A stretch of 64,000 nucleotides of DNA from Parastagonospora avenae f. sp. tritici 18332-5. Taxonomy: Eukaryota > Ascomycota > Dothideomycetes > Pleosporales > Phaeosphaeriaceae. Numbering within the stretch: the first letter of the stretch is position 1; each line of letters begins with the position of its first letter. The translations under genes were made by a program, and so were the position numbers. The notes under the pieces were generated by a model. That model ran no database searches, had not been told where the DNA came from, and worked only from the letters and a program-made list of their open reading frames with translations. Below are positions 11,118-21,312 of the stretch, piece after piece. The DNA lies in NCBI GenBank assembly GCA_022559985.1, contig JAFJTR010000004.1, forward strand, positions 62,001 to 126,000, written 5' to 3'.

Positions 11118-11735
11118 GTCGATACCTGTAAGTACGTATGGCCAAGTATGACTACTAATAGCAGTCAGATCAATGGTGTTCTCTTGCCATCACTCATAAC
11201 GTAGTGTACCTTCAATGTATCACATGTCCGTCCTCCGCTCGTCGTATCGTCGCTTCTCAAGAAGTTCGAAAAAACAAGTTCTCATATTCGCACAGACGAG
11301 ACCCACCCGACTTTCTATAAGAAATCCCAAACTTCCCGTGATACGTCGATCCGGTTCCATGATCGACGTGCTGTAGTTGTGCAAGTCCGAAGGCGTACTT
11401 CGAGCATCCCCGAACCTCGCTTGCACGCATCCGCCAATCATCGCGCATCTTACCTCAGCCTTTGGCTGAGCACACCCTGGTCGATGTACAAGTTGTTAAC
11501 CATTTTGGTGTTCTTGTGAGTAGTAGAATGAGGAAGTGTAGCGCATGTATCACACACATGGGGGAACGTTTGGTGAACCTTATCAAATTCTAAATGAGAA
11601 ATGAGCCTCTTTCTCTAGGAGGACTACACGAAGATGCAAGAAGAACGCGGAGATCGAATGCGGACGCTGGCTTGTAGCGCATTACGCTGGAGCTCCTAGG
11701 CTCTGTCTACAACCTCCCGAGCGTCGATGATGCAC
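11118..11735. other. Intergenic, no gene seen
   Basis: This lies between the start of the basic/Ser-rich gene and the end of the Cys-rich gene. Short overlapping ORFs at 11220-11448 on the minus strand have no domain or codon signal I trust. Confidence 0.4.
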
Positions 11736-13322
11736 TCATAGCTCATCGCCGTCGACGTAATCGGCAACAAGTTCCTCCAAGGTCATGCGCTTGATGGCAA
11801 AGAAGGTGTCGTTGTCCTTTATCTCGCTCGGTCGAATGTCCCATTCGCACACACGCTTGTTCCTGTGTGTTTTCTCGTTCTCATCTACGACATACTTGCG
11901 CAGATGCGTGCGCAGACCCTTGCGCAGACAGAAGTTGACGGCACGCTTGTCCGCCTGGTTATACGTGACGTCGTAGAAAATGTCAAGTAGACCAAGGCCA
12001 CCCTTCACGCCGTGGCTCTCTCCTGTGAACGGCTCTGGGAGGCCATGCTTCTCACCACGGGTGTCTGCGGTGATTGGCTCGCGTACAGTCTCGAGCTTCT
12101 TCTTCTGTTTCTTGGAACTCTTGTTGGCAGGCCGAGGGCTGGCTTCGTCTACCAGAGTCTCGTCGTCTGACCAGTCCTCCTCAGCGGCAGTGCGCTTGAC
12201 GCCGCGGTTTGAGTCGGTGATGGGCTCGGAGTGAATCTCCAGCTTCTACTTCTACTTTTTGTTGGCCGTGTCGGCAACCGCAGTAACTGCTGGAGGTTCT
12301 GAGACTTTCCGAGTGGACGGAGAAGCCTCTTCGTGCTGCTCGTCAGCTGCGGCCTTGCGCTTGTCGTGTGTAGTGAGCGGGCCAATGTCGACTTCGACTT
12401 GGCGTGCGCGAGCCTTCTGCTGGACGTCCTCACGGTGCTCTTCAAAAATCTCAGCCAGGTTTTTCGGCTCTTCGACTGCAGCAGGCACAATCTGGAATGC
12501 ACGCCCATACTGTGGCACGGCGATGCTCATCAAAGTCTGTGCGATGTTGCCTTTGACGGCAGGCAGGTGCTTCCACACATACTCTACTGCGAGTGAGATG
12601 CCAAGAGACGCGTTCAGCGACATGTGGAAATTTACGCTCGCCTTCTCCGCTGGAGCGATCTTGGTCTCGATGATGTTGGTCACAGTGTCGCGGCACTGTG
12701 GGCAGTTGAAGGGCTCTGCTGCATGTAGACCAGTCTTGCAGTTCGCTCCGCAAGCGGTATCGCCCTTGTTGGAAACGATTTCATGGCCACAAATGAGCCA
12801 GTGGACACCTCCAGTTCTGCAAGGACAGCAGTCTTCGACTTTGGATGCAAGAACATGAGCGCCGGCGACGGTACCCAGGTACCCCTTGGGCGCGGTGTCC
12901 CCAGGGCCGTCAAACTTCTCGATGACGATATGGGCACCGAAGTTTGGGAGGGTGTGGTCGGTGGCGCGCTTCTGGGTATGGCCTCCCTGGGGCTTTTTGC
13001 TCAGCTTGGTTCCACCGGTATTGGCGGTATGGGCGCTCGAGGCGCCACCTTGTTCTTGATGTGCAGGGGCGGAGAGCAGGGGGTCTCCTGCACTGCTGGC
13101 ATGCTGCGATGCGGGCTCTGATATGTCTGGAGACAACTTGGGCAGCTTAGGGTAGAGGTCGGTTGCGCTGTCGGGCTCGTCAATGGCGGCGGATGCTCCA
13201 GCGGTGGATGTGGTGGGTCCATTGGAGGATGGTGCGTCAGCCGGAGAGTGACCATGCGCAGCAGATGCAGCAGCGAGAGTGGATGTGCCCCAGACTATAT
13301 GTAGGTGTATGAAGTCGAATAG
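11736..13322 (-). pseudogene. Cys-rich (RING-like) hypothetical protein gene with two in-frame TAG codons
   Basis: One frame is open from about 13320 to the TAA at 11736 except for two TAG codons at 12252-12254 and 12246-12248, separated by one AAG. After the second TAG, 169 codons remain open. Upstream lies a putative zinc-binding region with CCPC, CGHE, CGANC and CPQC spacing, followed by a helical segment. The tail includes LRTHLRKYVVDENEK. A degenerate repeat (KLExxxEPIT...RG) occurs on either side of the stops. No in-frame ATG precedes the Cys region. The first ATG near 13320 (after AAG, TATA-like sequence further upstream) is in a different frame, so a frameshift or unseen intron is needed. 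It is best called a recently inactivated gene unless readthrough is shown. Confidence 0.5.
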
Positions 13323-13795
13323 TGTTCATCTTGGCTGTATGGGCGCTGGATGAAGTGGATGGTAGAACGGAAGAGCTTGTGGTGCTCGGAAGGATGCTTG
13401 TTGAGAATTAGATTATAGGCTCGTGGTTTGATGAAGTGGGCGGTGGTAGAACACTGTTGGGTTGCAGATGAGCTATGGTGGAGCAGTGTTGGTTGCGGGC
13501 TGGCTGTATTTATGGGAGCAGGCGAACTAAGCTGAGCAGGCAGCGTGTGTGGAGGCGCGGCGGACGACAGGGGAAAGGCAGAGGCGTCGACTCAAGAAGA
13601 GTGACGATAGGCCGGGAGTTCCTTGGCGCGTCGGCCCTTGCTGGTAGCGCAATATGTGACAGTGAAAGGCCAAAATGCACGTGCCAGTAGTCCGCATGAC
13701 ATCAGAAGGCGGGATATCATCCAATTTCAGGTGTGTTTAGCTTCCTATTTTTATTCGGTCTGTTGTATATATGGTCCGGAAAGTCCTGCGAGATT
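13323..13795. other. Promoter-side spacer of the Cys-rich gene
   Basis: It contains the 5' flank of the Cys-rich gene and the 3' flank of the phosphatase gene. An A/T-rich TATAAAT-like stretch reads on the minus strand near 13505-13515. No ORF here is convincing. Confidence 0.35.
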
Positions 13796-15348
13796 TCAAG
13801 CGTAGCAGCGGTCCCACAGTCCTCCTTGTTTTGCAAAACTTTGGCTCTCCACAAACTTGCTCAACTTGCACCGACCATGTTTGTCGCCCCCACAGAACTT
13901 CAAAGGCTGTACGCGGTCATTCACGATAACGCGAACCATTTCCTCTTTTTTGTGTCTGCATTGAAGCTTCTCAACGTACATCCGTGATGCGAAAGGTACT
14001 GTCCATGCTGCAGAGTAACCGTGAGTGTCCTTGGTCGATTCTATGGTGGTGTTTGAAAGAGGCTTCGTTTCATTATACAGGCCAAGGGCTGCAAGCACCC
14101 CGCTGATGTCGTTGTCATGGCTGAAGTCCGCGTAGACTTTGCGGCCCAGGGGAAAAGAGTTCGGATCCGAATTGAGGGTGGTGTTAGTGTTCGTATGGTC
14201 TTCCACGGCATTTCCAGTCAGACGTGCAATGAGCTCGTTCACGTAGCCAACACCTTGGGTTGGAGCAAGTGGGTTGCCAACGCTGTACCCGTAGTACTTG
14301 CCAAGGGTCTCAAAGTAATCGTATGCATGCCACTCTTTCTCGGTGAAGAGATGACAGAAGTTAGAAACCTTCGCATTAGGGTGCGCCAGCGTGTCAAATG
14401 GGCACATGTCCATCAGGTATATGATCGAGCTCATGCTGAGATTTGTGCCAAGCCGTGAATTGACGCGTTCCTGAATTGGTGGCACGAACTCAGCCGCCCA
14501 TATCTGCTGCGCCCTGTCACCGAGGCCACGGTCTGGGCCATCTTCGAAAGCGGGACAGTTGTCGTGAGACAGGGTATTGTTCCACCTGGGACCCTCAGGT
14601 ATGATGAGGTCGATTTCCTCTGGCGACTGCTTCGCAGACTGCGCGAAGCCCTGCAGCCACTTTTGCGCCGATTCGACTACGCGATGTTGCCCTCCTGACC
14701 GCACAAATGGCGTGTGCTTCTTCGCAAGTTTGTGATAGCGGCGGAAGAAGTGCGTACCTGAGTTGACCATTTCCTGCCGTCCAGCGATGGTCAATTCATC
14801 CGCCCCAAGATTGTACTTATAGTCCTTCAGAAACCCAAACTCGCCAGGAAATGATGTGCTTGTGTTCTGAATATCGGCGATCAGCAAGGCATACGCCATG
14901 GATTTGCCCATGGTTGGATCGCGACCGCCGTGGCGGGAGAGGACGTTCGCGAAGGTGACTTTGCAGCCATGTGGCGGCGCAACGTCGATCTCTGAGGGTA
15001 CGGAGTACCACAGCGAGTACTGTCCCCAGAAGTGTGAAGTCTTCGGACTGCAGCGGTAGCCGTCGTCGATGGTGTCGCAGGAGTTCTCTGCCGACGCAGA
15101 AAGCGAGCTGTACAATTGAATGAGCGCTTGAAGGCGATGTAAAGACCTAAAAGGGCATCTCACCTAACCAGTCCGTAGAATGCAGAGCAAGCAGCGATGC
15201 TGCATAATAAGAGGCCCACGACACTTTGTCGGGACAAACGGGCCTGTCGCAACCTGGCAGAAGGAAACGGTTCCTTTTCGCTCAGCGGCAGAGGAGCATA
15301 CTCTGGTGAGCGATTCCCGCGAATTCTGTTCCAAGCTTTGGCCATCAT
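13796..15348 (-). CDS. Histidine acid phosphatase (phytase-like), membrane-anchored or secreted
   Basis: The coding sequence is complement(join(13796..15107,15164..15348)), 498 residues, with a 56-bp intron (GTGAGA...TTGTACAG). The active-site motif LSRHGGRDPT fits RHGxRxP, whose His is phosphorylated. FSHDND supplies the HD proton donor near the C-terminus. Six or more cysteines and several N-glycosylation sequons indicate passage through the secretory route. A basic stretch followed by SVVGLLLCSIAACSAFYGLV looks like a signal anchor rather than a cleaved signal. The ATG at 15348 is used; the open frame above it has only a TTG. Such enzymes release phosphate from phytate or other phosphomonoesters outside the cell; the substrate is not predictable here. 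Confidence 0.88.
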
Positions 15349-16110
15349 CACGATCCTCAAATGGTGTTGTGCTTGACTATGGGCGTATGGCAAGCTCGAA
15401 GGGAAGCTTCAAGCCGCGACGTGACGTAAGTCTCCGCGCCGAGGTTTGATCGACTAACCCAAAACTCGGGGACTGGGAATATGAAGAACAATCTTCGGCA
15501 CACTCATAACAGATCCACCGTAGAGCCCTGTCATCCGAGACCATTTTACAACATCATGTCCATCATGGTGTCGTTCGTACGGAGTACTGTGGTACGAGGC
15601 AAAGCGTCCTCTTTAGGCAATGCCAAGCTTTCTGCGAAGCTTAAGCTGGCGACGAGCTTCAACCCATCAGAATCGTTCTATCAATCTCACCATTCGTATC
15701 TCGCGGTAATATGGCTCCTTTTTACTTCTCCACGCGCGTCTGACGCCGGTATCGATGTCGGACATTGTCCAAGTGCTGATCGTGGCGGATAAGGATTAGT
15801 CTCGAAGCTGATTGGATGCTACCCCATCTTCTGTCGATGAGTTTGTCACGACCGTTATCGCGCCCGCTGGACAATGTGGAGTAGCGTCGGATTCAAGCTC
15901 AGCGAAGCTTTTGTCAAGCCATGTCGCTGCGTAAACATGCCCTTTGTGGACAAGCCGACGTCACGGTGGCTTGGACAACGGAATGCCCCCTCCAGACCTC
16001 GCATACCCTTAGGTGAGCTTATAAGGTCGCGTGCCATCGTCCTTCACACTTGATCTACATGGTTCCTACTCGCAGCCCTCTCTTGGTACCGATTGAAAGA
16101 CATCTTGAGG
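15349..16110. promoter_or_regulatory. Divergent promoter region between phosphatase and permease
   Basis: This 762-bp spacer separates the starts of two divergently transcribed genes. Small ORFs inside (for example 15481-15792) have no recognisable features. I can name no specific operator. Confidence 0.4.
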
Positions 16111-17799
16111 ATGGGGAACGACCGACATCTGGACGACGAAGCCCAGCTCCAGGCCCTCGGGCACAAAGGAGAGCTCAAGCGCAACTTCAGTCTTCTGTCT
16201 ATGCTTGGGCTGGCTTTTGCTATTCTAAACTCGTGGACCGCACTTTCTTCGTCGCTTGGGCTCGCTTTACCTTCCGGAGGATCGACGAGCGTCATATGGG
16301 GACTGCTGACGGCGGGCGTGTGCAATTTGGCGCTTGCCGCGTCACTGGCCGAGTTCTTGTCAGCATATCCCACGGCTGGTGGACAGTAAGCTTTCCTAGC
16401 AAGTGTCAAGGCACAATTCTCACAACTTCTAGGTACCACTGGGTTGCTGTCATCACTCCAAAACGTTGGGTGCCTCTGGCTTCTTGGATCACTGGCTGGA
16501 TTAACGTGTCTGGTTGGATTGCTTTGACAACTTCTGGAGGACTACTGGCATCACAGCTTATCTCCGGACTCATCTTGCTCTTCCATCCTGATTTCACATT
16601 GAAGCCGTATCAGGTTTGGTTGATATACGTCGCATGGACGCTCATTGCCTTCTTCGTCAATGCTTTCCTCAACGACATTCTGGCACACGTGAATCGGGTT
16701 GCCTTCATCTGGTCGATTGGCGGCTTCGCGATCGTCTGCATAACAGTGCTAGCATGTGCGTCGCCAAACTACGCCTCCGCCGAGTTCGTCTTTACTGAGT
16801 TCATCAATGAAACTGGCTGGCCAGACGGTGTCGCATGGCTCCTTGGTTTGCTGCAAGGCGGTTTCGGAATCACTGGATACGACGCGGTGGCGCACATGAT
16901 CGAGGAGATCCCTAACGCTTCAATCCAGGGACCCAAGATTATGATCTACTGTGTCTGCATCGGAACTGTAACTGGATTCTTCTTCCTCATGATCCTCCTG
17001 TTCGTGTCTGGCGGCGACGCTAAGGCAATCATTGAGTCTACAGCAGGGCCACTCATCACAATCCTCAACAATGCTACTGGTAGCAAAGCAGGGGCGGTAT
17101 GTCTACTCATGTTCCCGCTCGGTTGTATTCTCTTCGCGGAGATCGCGATCATGACGACCTCATCGCGCATGACGTATGCGTTTGCTAGAGACGGAGGAGT
17201 GCCTTGGTCTCCATTCTTCTCGAAGGTCCATCCACGTCTCGGTCAGCCACTAAACGCTCTCATGCTAGCCGCAGGCCTGACGATTCTTTTCGGCTTGATT
17301 CTGATCGGCTCGAGCAGCGCCTTCAACGCACTGATCTCCGCTTCGGTCGTTGCTCTTGGTGTATCATATGCGATTCCCATCGCGATCAACGTCTTCCGCG
17401 GACGGAAGATGCTCCCTCCTAGAGCATTCGCAATGCCGAATTGGCTTGGCTGGATTGCGAACTTGGTCGGACTTGCATACACGACTGTTACCACTGTGCT
17501 CTTCCTGTTTCCGCCAGAACTTCCTGTCACGACTACCAATATGAGTATGTATACCCAGCGCCTCATGAGTACACCTGCTAACCGCCGCAGACTACTGCGT
17601 TGTTGCTTTCGGTATCATTCTCTTCATCAGCGTGTTGCAGTGGTTTATTGACGGCCGAAAGAATTTTACCGGGCCTCGAAACGATATGGGTCTGGAAGTC
17701 CTGGAGGCGATGAAGAGCCTGGAGCCTAACGACAACGAAGAGACGATGCATGTCAAGGTGGCCGGAGAAGAAATCGGGCCGCACACATTGAAGGACTAA
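16111..17799 (+). CDS. Amino-acid/GABA-type permease (APC superfamily)
   Basis: The coding sequence is join(16111..16385,16433..17544,17591..17799), 531 residues. Introns of 47 and 46 bp end in CTAG and CCGCAG, the second with branch CTAAC. About twelve membrane segments are evident. The opening NFSLLSMLGLAFAILNSW, then TSVIWGLL, then LAEFLSAYPTAGGQYHW is typical of the fungal choline/GABA/amino-acid permeases (Uga4/Hnm1-like). TGYDAVAHMIEEIPNAS and SSRMTYAFARDGGVP are further family signatures. It should import a small amino compound across the plasma or vacuolar membrane using the proton gradient. The exact substrate cannot be assigned. The in-frame TTG at 16093 is ignored in favour of the ATG at 16111. 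Confidence 0.9.
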
Positions 17800-18058
17800 A
17801 GTATGCTTTAGATCCTTTTCAGACAATAATTTTGCAAGTTCATTCGACTTCAATCAACATCTCGCCAATAATTCCTCGCGAAAAGCCACATCATGCAGCA
17901 ACCAGGCTACATATCTCACTTCAGATAGTACCATATTCACGTAGAGTTGGACGCCTGAGACATTCACAGATGACCAGTCTTACTTTCAGAATACTGTTCT
18001 TTATGCTGCAGGTCACCCGCCACTCCTATGGTTTGTCACACATGGCAAGCGTCTCGTC

Positions 18059-19027
18059 ATGAACCAAGCCAGCAAGCAGCCAACAAATAAGAGCCAAACA
18101 ACACAGCCTTACAATTTTATGGCTATGAACATAAACATGCAGTATCTTCCTCAGCCAAGCAAGTCGCCGACAAAAGCCATCATGGCTACACCGGCTAATA
18201 CTAGGAGTTCCCCCAACCAGGATGCAAAGCTCACGATCAGGATACCGAAAGACGCGTGGAATGCTTACGAGCAAGAGGCTCAGGAACCAGCCTTCCGCGC
18301 AACGAGATCATCAACTCGCAGCAGTCCCAAATCCAACCCAGACACTGAACAAACGCATGGTAGCGAGCCAGCATCCAGACCAGCCGCAGCCCTACCTACT
18401 TTACACCGGACCTGCAAAGTCAAGCTCCAGAACTTCCACTACGGCGGACCCAAGCGCGTCACTAAAGGGGCTTTTCAGAACGAAGTCACATACGACGCGC
18501 CATGCCTCCAACCTACCTGCACAAACTGCTGGACGCATCACCGGCATTTGATGACCCGTCAGACACTGTCTATCGACCAGGCCAAGCAGAGCGTCTTCCA
18601 GCCTCCACCCAACCCCGTCAGTCCACCGATCGATCCACGGATTCTAGACGGTTCGTGGCGCTTCTGCATCCCTTTCCAAGGCAGTGCGGAAAGGGACCTC
18701 GAAATTCGGCGAGAGCTAGAGGAGCCGCGCTTCCCCACGTTCATGCAGATGCCTGATGCACCCATCCAGCCCAGGCACGACCCTTCGTCTCATCTCGCCC
18801 CACCAAATCAGGCTTATGATGTCTATTTTCCCACATCCATAGTAAGTCAGACTGCGTCGGGTGCGCCGGCGAGGACGCAGTGGCGCTCTGAGCCGCGGCG
18901 GAGATTTACGGTTCGTTTGTCGTTTTCGTCGCAGGTGGGAAAGGGGAGGTTTGCGGAGTTGGTGAAGAAGAAGGAGAAGAAGGAGAAGAGGAGGGAATAT
19001 GATCGGATCAGGAGGGCAAAGAAATGA
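18059..19027 (+). CDS. Hypothetical protein, disordered N-terminus, lysine-rich tail
   Basis: A single exon of 322 residues. The first 110 residues are Ser/Thr/Pro/Gln-rich and probably disordered. A middle region has a C-x4-C-x2-C cluster (CLQPTCTNCW) followed by aromatic residues. The end is strongly basic (KKKEKKEKRREYDRIRRAKK), resembling a nuclear localisation signal or a coiled tail. No known domain is recognised. The ORF keeps good codon usage over its length and is flanked by a short spacer after the permease. Other in-frame ATGs occur at 18119 and 18182, so the exact start is uncertain. Confidence 0.55.
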   Translation: MNQASKQPTNKSQTTQPYNFMAMNINMQYLPQPSKSPTKAIMATPANTRSSPNQDAKLTIRIPKDAWNAYEQEAQEPAFRATRSSTRSSPKSNPDTEQTHGSEPASRPAAALPTLHRTCKVKLQNFHYGGPKRVTKGAFQNEVTYDAPCLQPTCTNCWTHHRHLMTRQTLSIDQAKQSVFQPPPNPVSPPIDPRILDGSWRFCIPFQGSAERDLEIRRELEEPRFPTFMQMPDAPIQPRHDPSSHLAPPNQAYDVYFPTSIVSQTASGAPARTQWRSEPRRRFTVRLSFSSQVGKGRFAELVKKKEKKEKRREYDRIRRAKK

Positions 19028-19622
19028 GGGATGGAGAAGTAAGGAGTGGGATTGGAAATGAAGGGGATTGGAGATTTGGAGGCGATATTATGTTCATAGA
19101 TCTATTAGAGCTTGAGCTACTTACCTATATGAGAATGCGGTTCATGTTCTGTTATATAGTTTGAGGAAAAGCTCATAGGTAGTGCTTTAAACATGGAGTT
19201 CTCTAAATGGTAGCAGCAGAGTGACGTTGGTCCGAATGAGCAGGATAGCGTTCCTGTACGCATGAGGAAGCTGCTACCCGCACAGGGTCCAGTACAATGA
19301 AGGCTCTGTCTGTCACGACTAACAATGACGTATGTTGTATGTACTTTCGTAACATGTATTCAGCACGACCTCTATCTGAGCCTATCGCACGAAGGAGTAA
19401 GTTGACGGCTTTTCACGGAGATACCCCACTTTGGTCTCTCGCCTTACTAACCTGGCCAAGCATTCTAGGTCCGAGATCCCTGCACGCCCGCCCGCCGGAT
19501 AGCGCACTACTTTTGTGTAAAGGCTCAGTCATCCTTCGCTCGCGACTCCACATGTCTATATAGCTCTTGTTGTCTGCCGTCTCCAATGTTGGACGAGGCT
19601 CTCCCACTTTCGACACTCTCTA
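19028..19622. promoter_or_regulatory. Upstream region of the molybdenum cofactor locus
   Basis: A 595-bp spacer before the MoaA ATG. A TATATAG sequence at about 19557-19563 lies 60-65 bp upstream of that ATG and could be a TATA element. No convincing ORF or nitrate-type site was found. Confidence 0.35.
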
Positions 19623-21019
19623 ATGGCGCCTATGGTTAATATACGGGCGGTGCCGACCGCATGGCGATCGGCGACAGCTCGTGGCGAACATCGAGTTCGA
19701 CACGCGATACGCGCGATACAGACGACGGGCATAGCGACGAATGCGGCGATACAAGAGCCGGGTGTTCAGGTGCCTGGAGGAGTGCCGCCAGTGCCAGTAC
19801 CGCAGCGGAAAAGCGCTCTCGAGCAGCGCATAGCGGCTGTGACCGAGGCGAAACCTTTCTCCGACTTCTTGACGGACACATTCAATAGGCAGCATGACTA
19901 TCTGCGCATCAGTATTACTGAGCGGTGCAACCTGCGATGTCTGTACTGCATGCCCGAAGGTGCGCTTCCCATCTCGCGATTCTTGGGACGATGCTGATTC
20001 ATGATGTAGAGGGCATCCCACTTTCACCGGCCGAGCACATGCTCACCACGCCCGAGATTTTCTACCTGTCCTCCCTCTTTGTCTCGCAAGGCGTCACCAA
20101 AATTAGACTCACGGGTGGCGAGCCTACAGTGCGCCGCGACATCGTCCCGTTGATGCAGCAAATCGGCAGTCTTCGCTCGAATGGCTTGCGCGAACTTGCT
20201 CTCACTACAAATGGCATCGCGCTACATAGGAAACTGGATGCCATGGTTGAATCAGGCTTGACGGCCGTCAATCTCAGCTTGGACACCTTGGACCCTTTTC
20301 AGTTCCAGATTATGACACGGCGGAACGGCTTCGAAGCTGTCATGAAGTCGATCAACCGCATACTCGAGATGAACAAACTGGGCGCAAACGTGAAGCTGAA
20401 GGTAAACTGCGTCGTCATGCGCGGGCTCAATGAGCGCGAGATCGTACCTTTCGTAGAGATGGGCCGCGAGAAGGACATTGAAGTGCGCTTCATCGAATAC
20501 ATGCCGTTTGGCGGGAACAAATGGAGTCAGGGCAAGATGATCAGTTTTCAGGAAATGCTCGACATCATACGCGCGAAGTACCCCGACCTCAGACGACTAC
20601 CTGGCCACAAGAACGATACAAGTAAGACATTCCAGGTGCCAGGCTTTGTAGGCAAGGTCGGCTTCATCACAAGCATGACCAACGACTTCTGCGGATCCTG
20701 CAATCGGCTACGCATAACGAGCGACGGCAATCTCAAGGTCTGTCTGCACGGCAATGCCGAAGTCTCCCTTAGAGATGTCCTTCGGCAGGGCAACGATGGC
20801 AAGCCTATCGATCAGGAAGCCTTCGAGCGCATTAAGCAGCTCGAAATGGACCGGCACGAAGGCCGACTAAGCGATGAGACCATTCTAGGCTGGGGTCAGC
20901 GCGAACGCGAACTACTCGATGTTGTCGGGGCCGCCGTCAAGCGCAAAGCCGAAAAGCACGCTGACATGGGCGATCTTGAAAACATGACAAACCGGCCTAT
21001 GATCTTAATCGGTGGGTGA
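19623..21019 (+). CDS. cnxABC: MoaA-type GTP 3',8-cyclase, N-terminal half of a cnxABC/MOCS1-like locus
   Basis: As a stand-alone gene the coding sequence is join(19623..19959,20010..21019), 448 residues. The 50-bp intron restores the family sequence CMPEEG. A basic N-terminus suggests mitochondrial import. The radical-SAM cluster is [12 protein letters not shown] (Cys102, 106, 109) and the second cluster is CGSCNRL plus [15 protein letters not shown] binds SAM. The protein makes 3',8-cyclo-dihydro-GTP, the first step of molybdenum cofactor synthesis. It ends in MILIGG and stop; the terminal Gly-Gly is needed for activity in the family. A donor (GTGGGT) at 21012 overlaps these codons. If used with the acceptor at 21244 it removes the Gly-Gly and joins the frame of the MoaC gene. 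Confidence 0.88.
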
Positions 21020-21244
21020 AATTGGATTCCTTGCACTTTCGTTTCTTCGCATTTGGACATGGCTGGATGCTATCATGATACCACGATGGGATTGCATAGA
21101 CGGCGTTTTGAGTAGTTCTCTGGTTGTGAGTCTACACTATCATTCTATATACCGCAATCATATACCCCATCGCTATCCTGCCCTACTCTCATGCTATCAT
21201 GTCTTATGATGCGCATAGTGATGTAGATTGCTAACTTTAGACAG
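21012..21244 (+). other. Optional intron that would fuse MoaA and MoaC reading frames
   Basis: The donor is G|GTGGGT within the Gly-Gly-stop codons. A branch-like GCTAAC at about 21230 is followed by TTTAGACAG. Splicing at 21244 is in phase (G+AC) with the 1018-codon frame ending at 24369, giving a fusion of about 1487 residues. The nearer TAG acceptor at 21240 does not keep the frame. Without splicing both halves have their own start and stop. Confidence 0.5.
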
Positions 21245-21312
21245 ACAAGACAAGTGCTGCTGTTGGCACCGCCATCTCGCGATCACGACTTCGGACAACG
21301 CCCGCCTCACCA

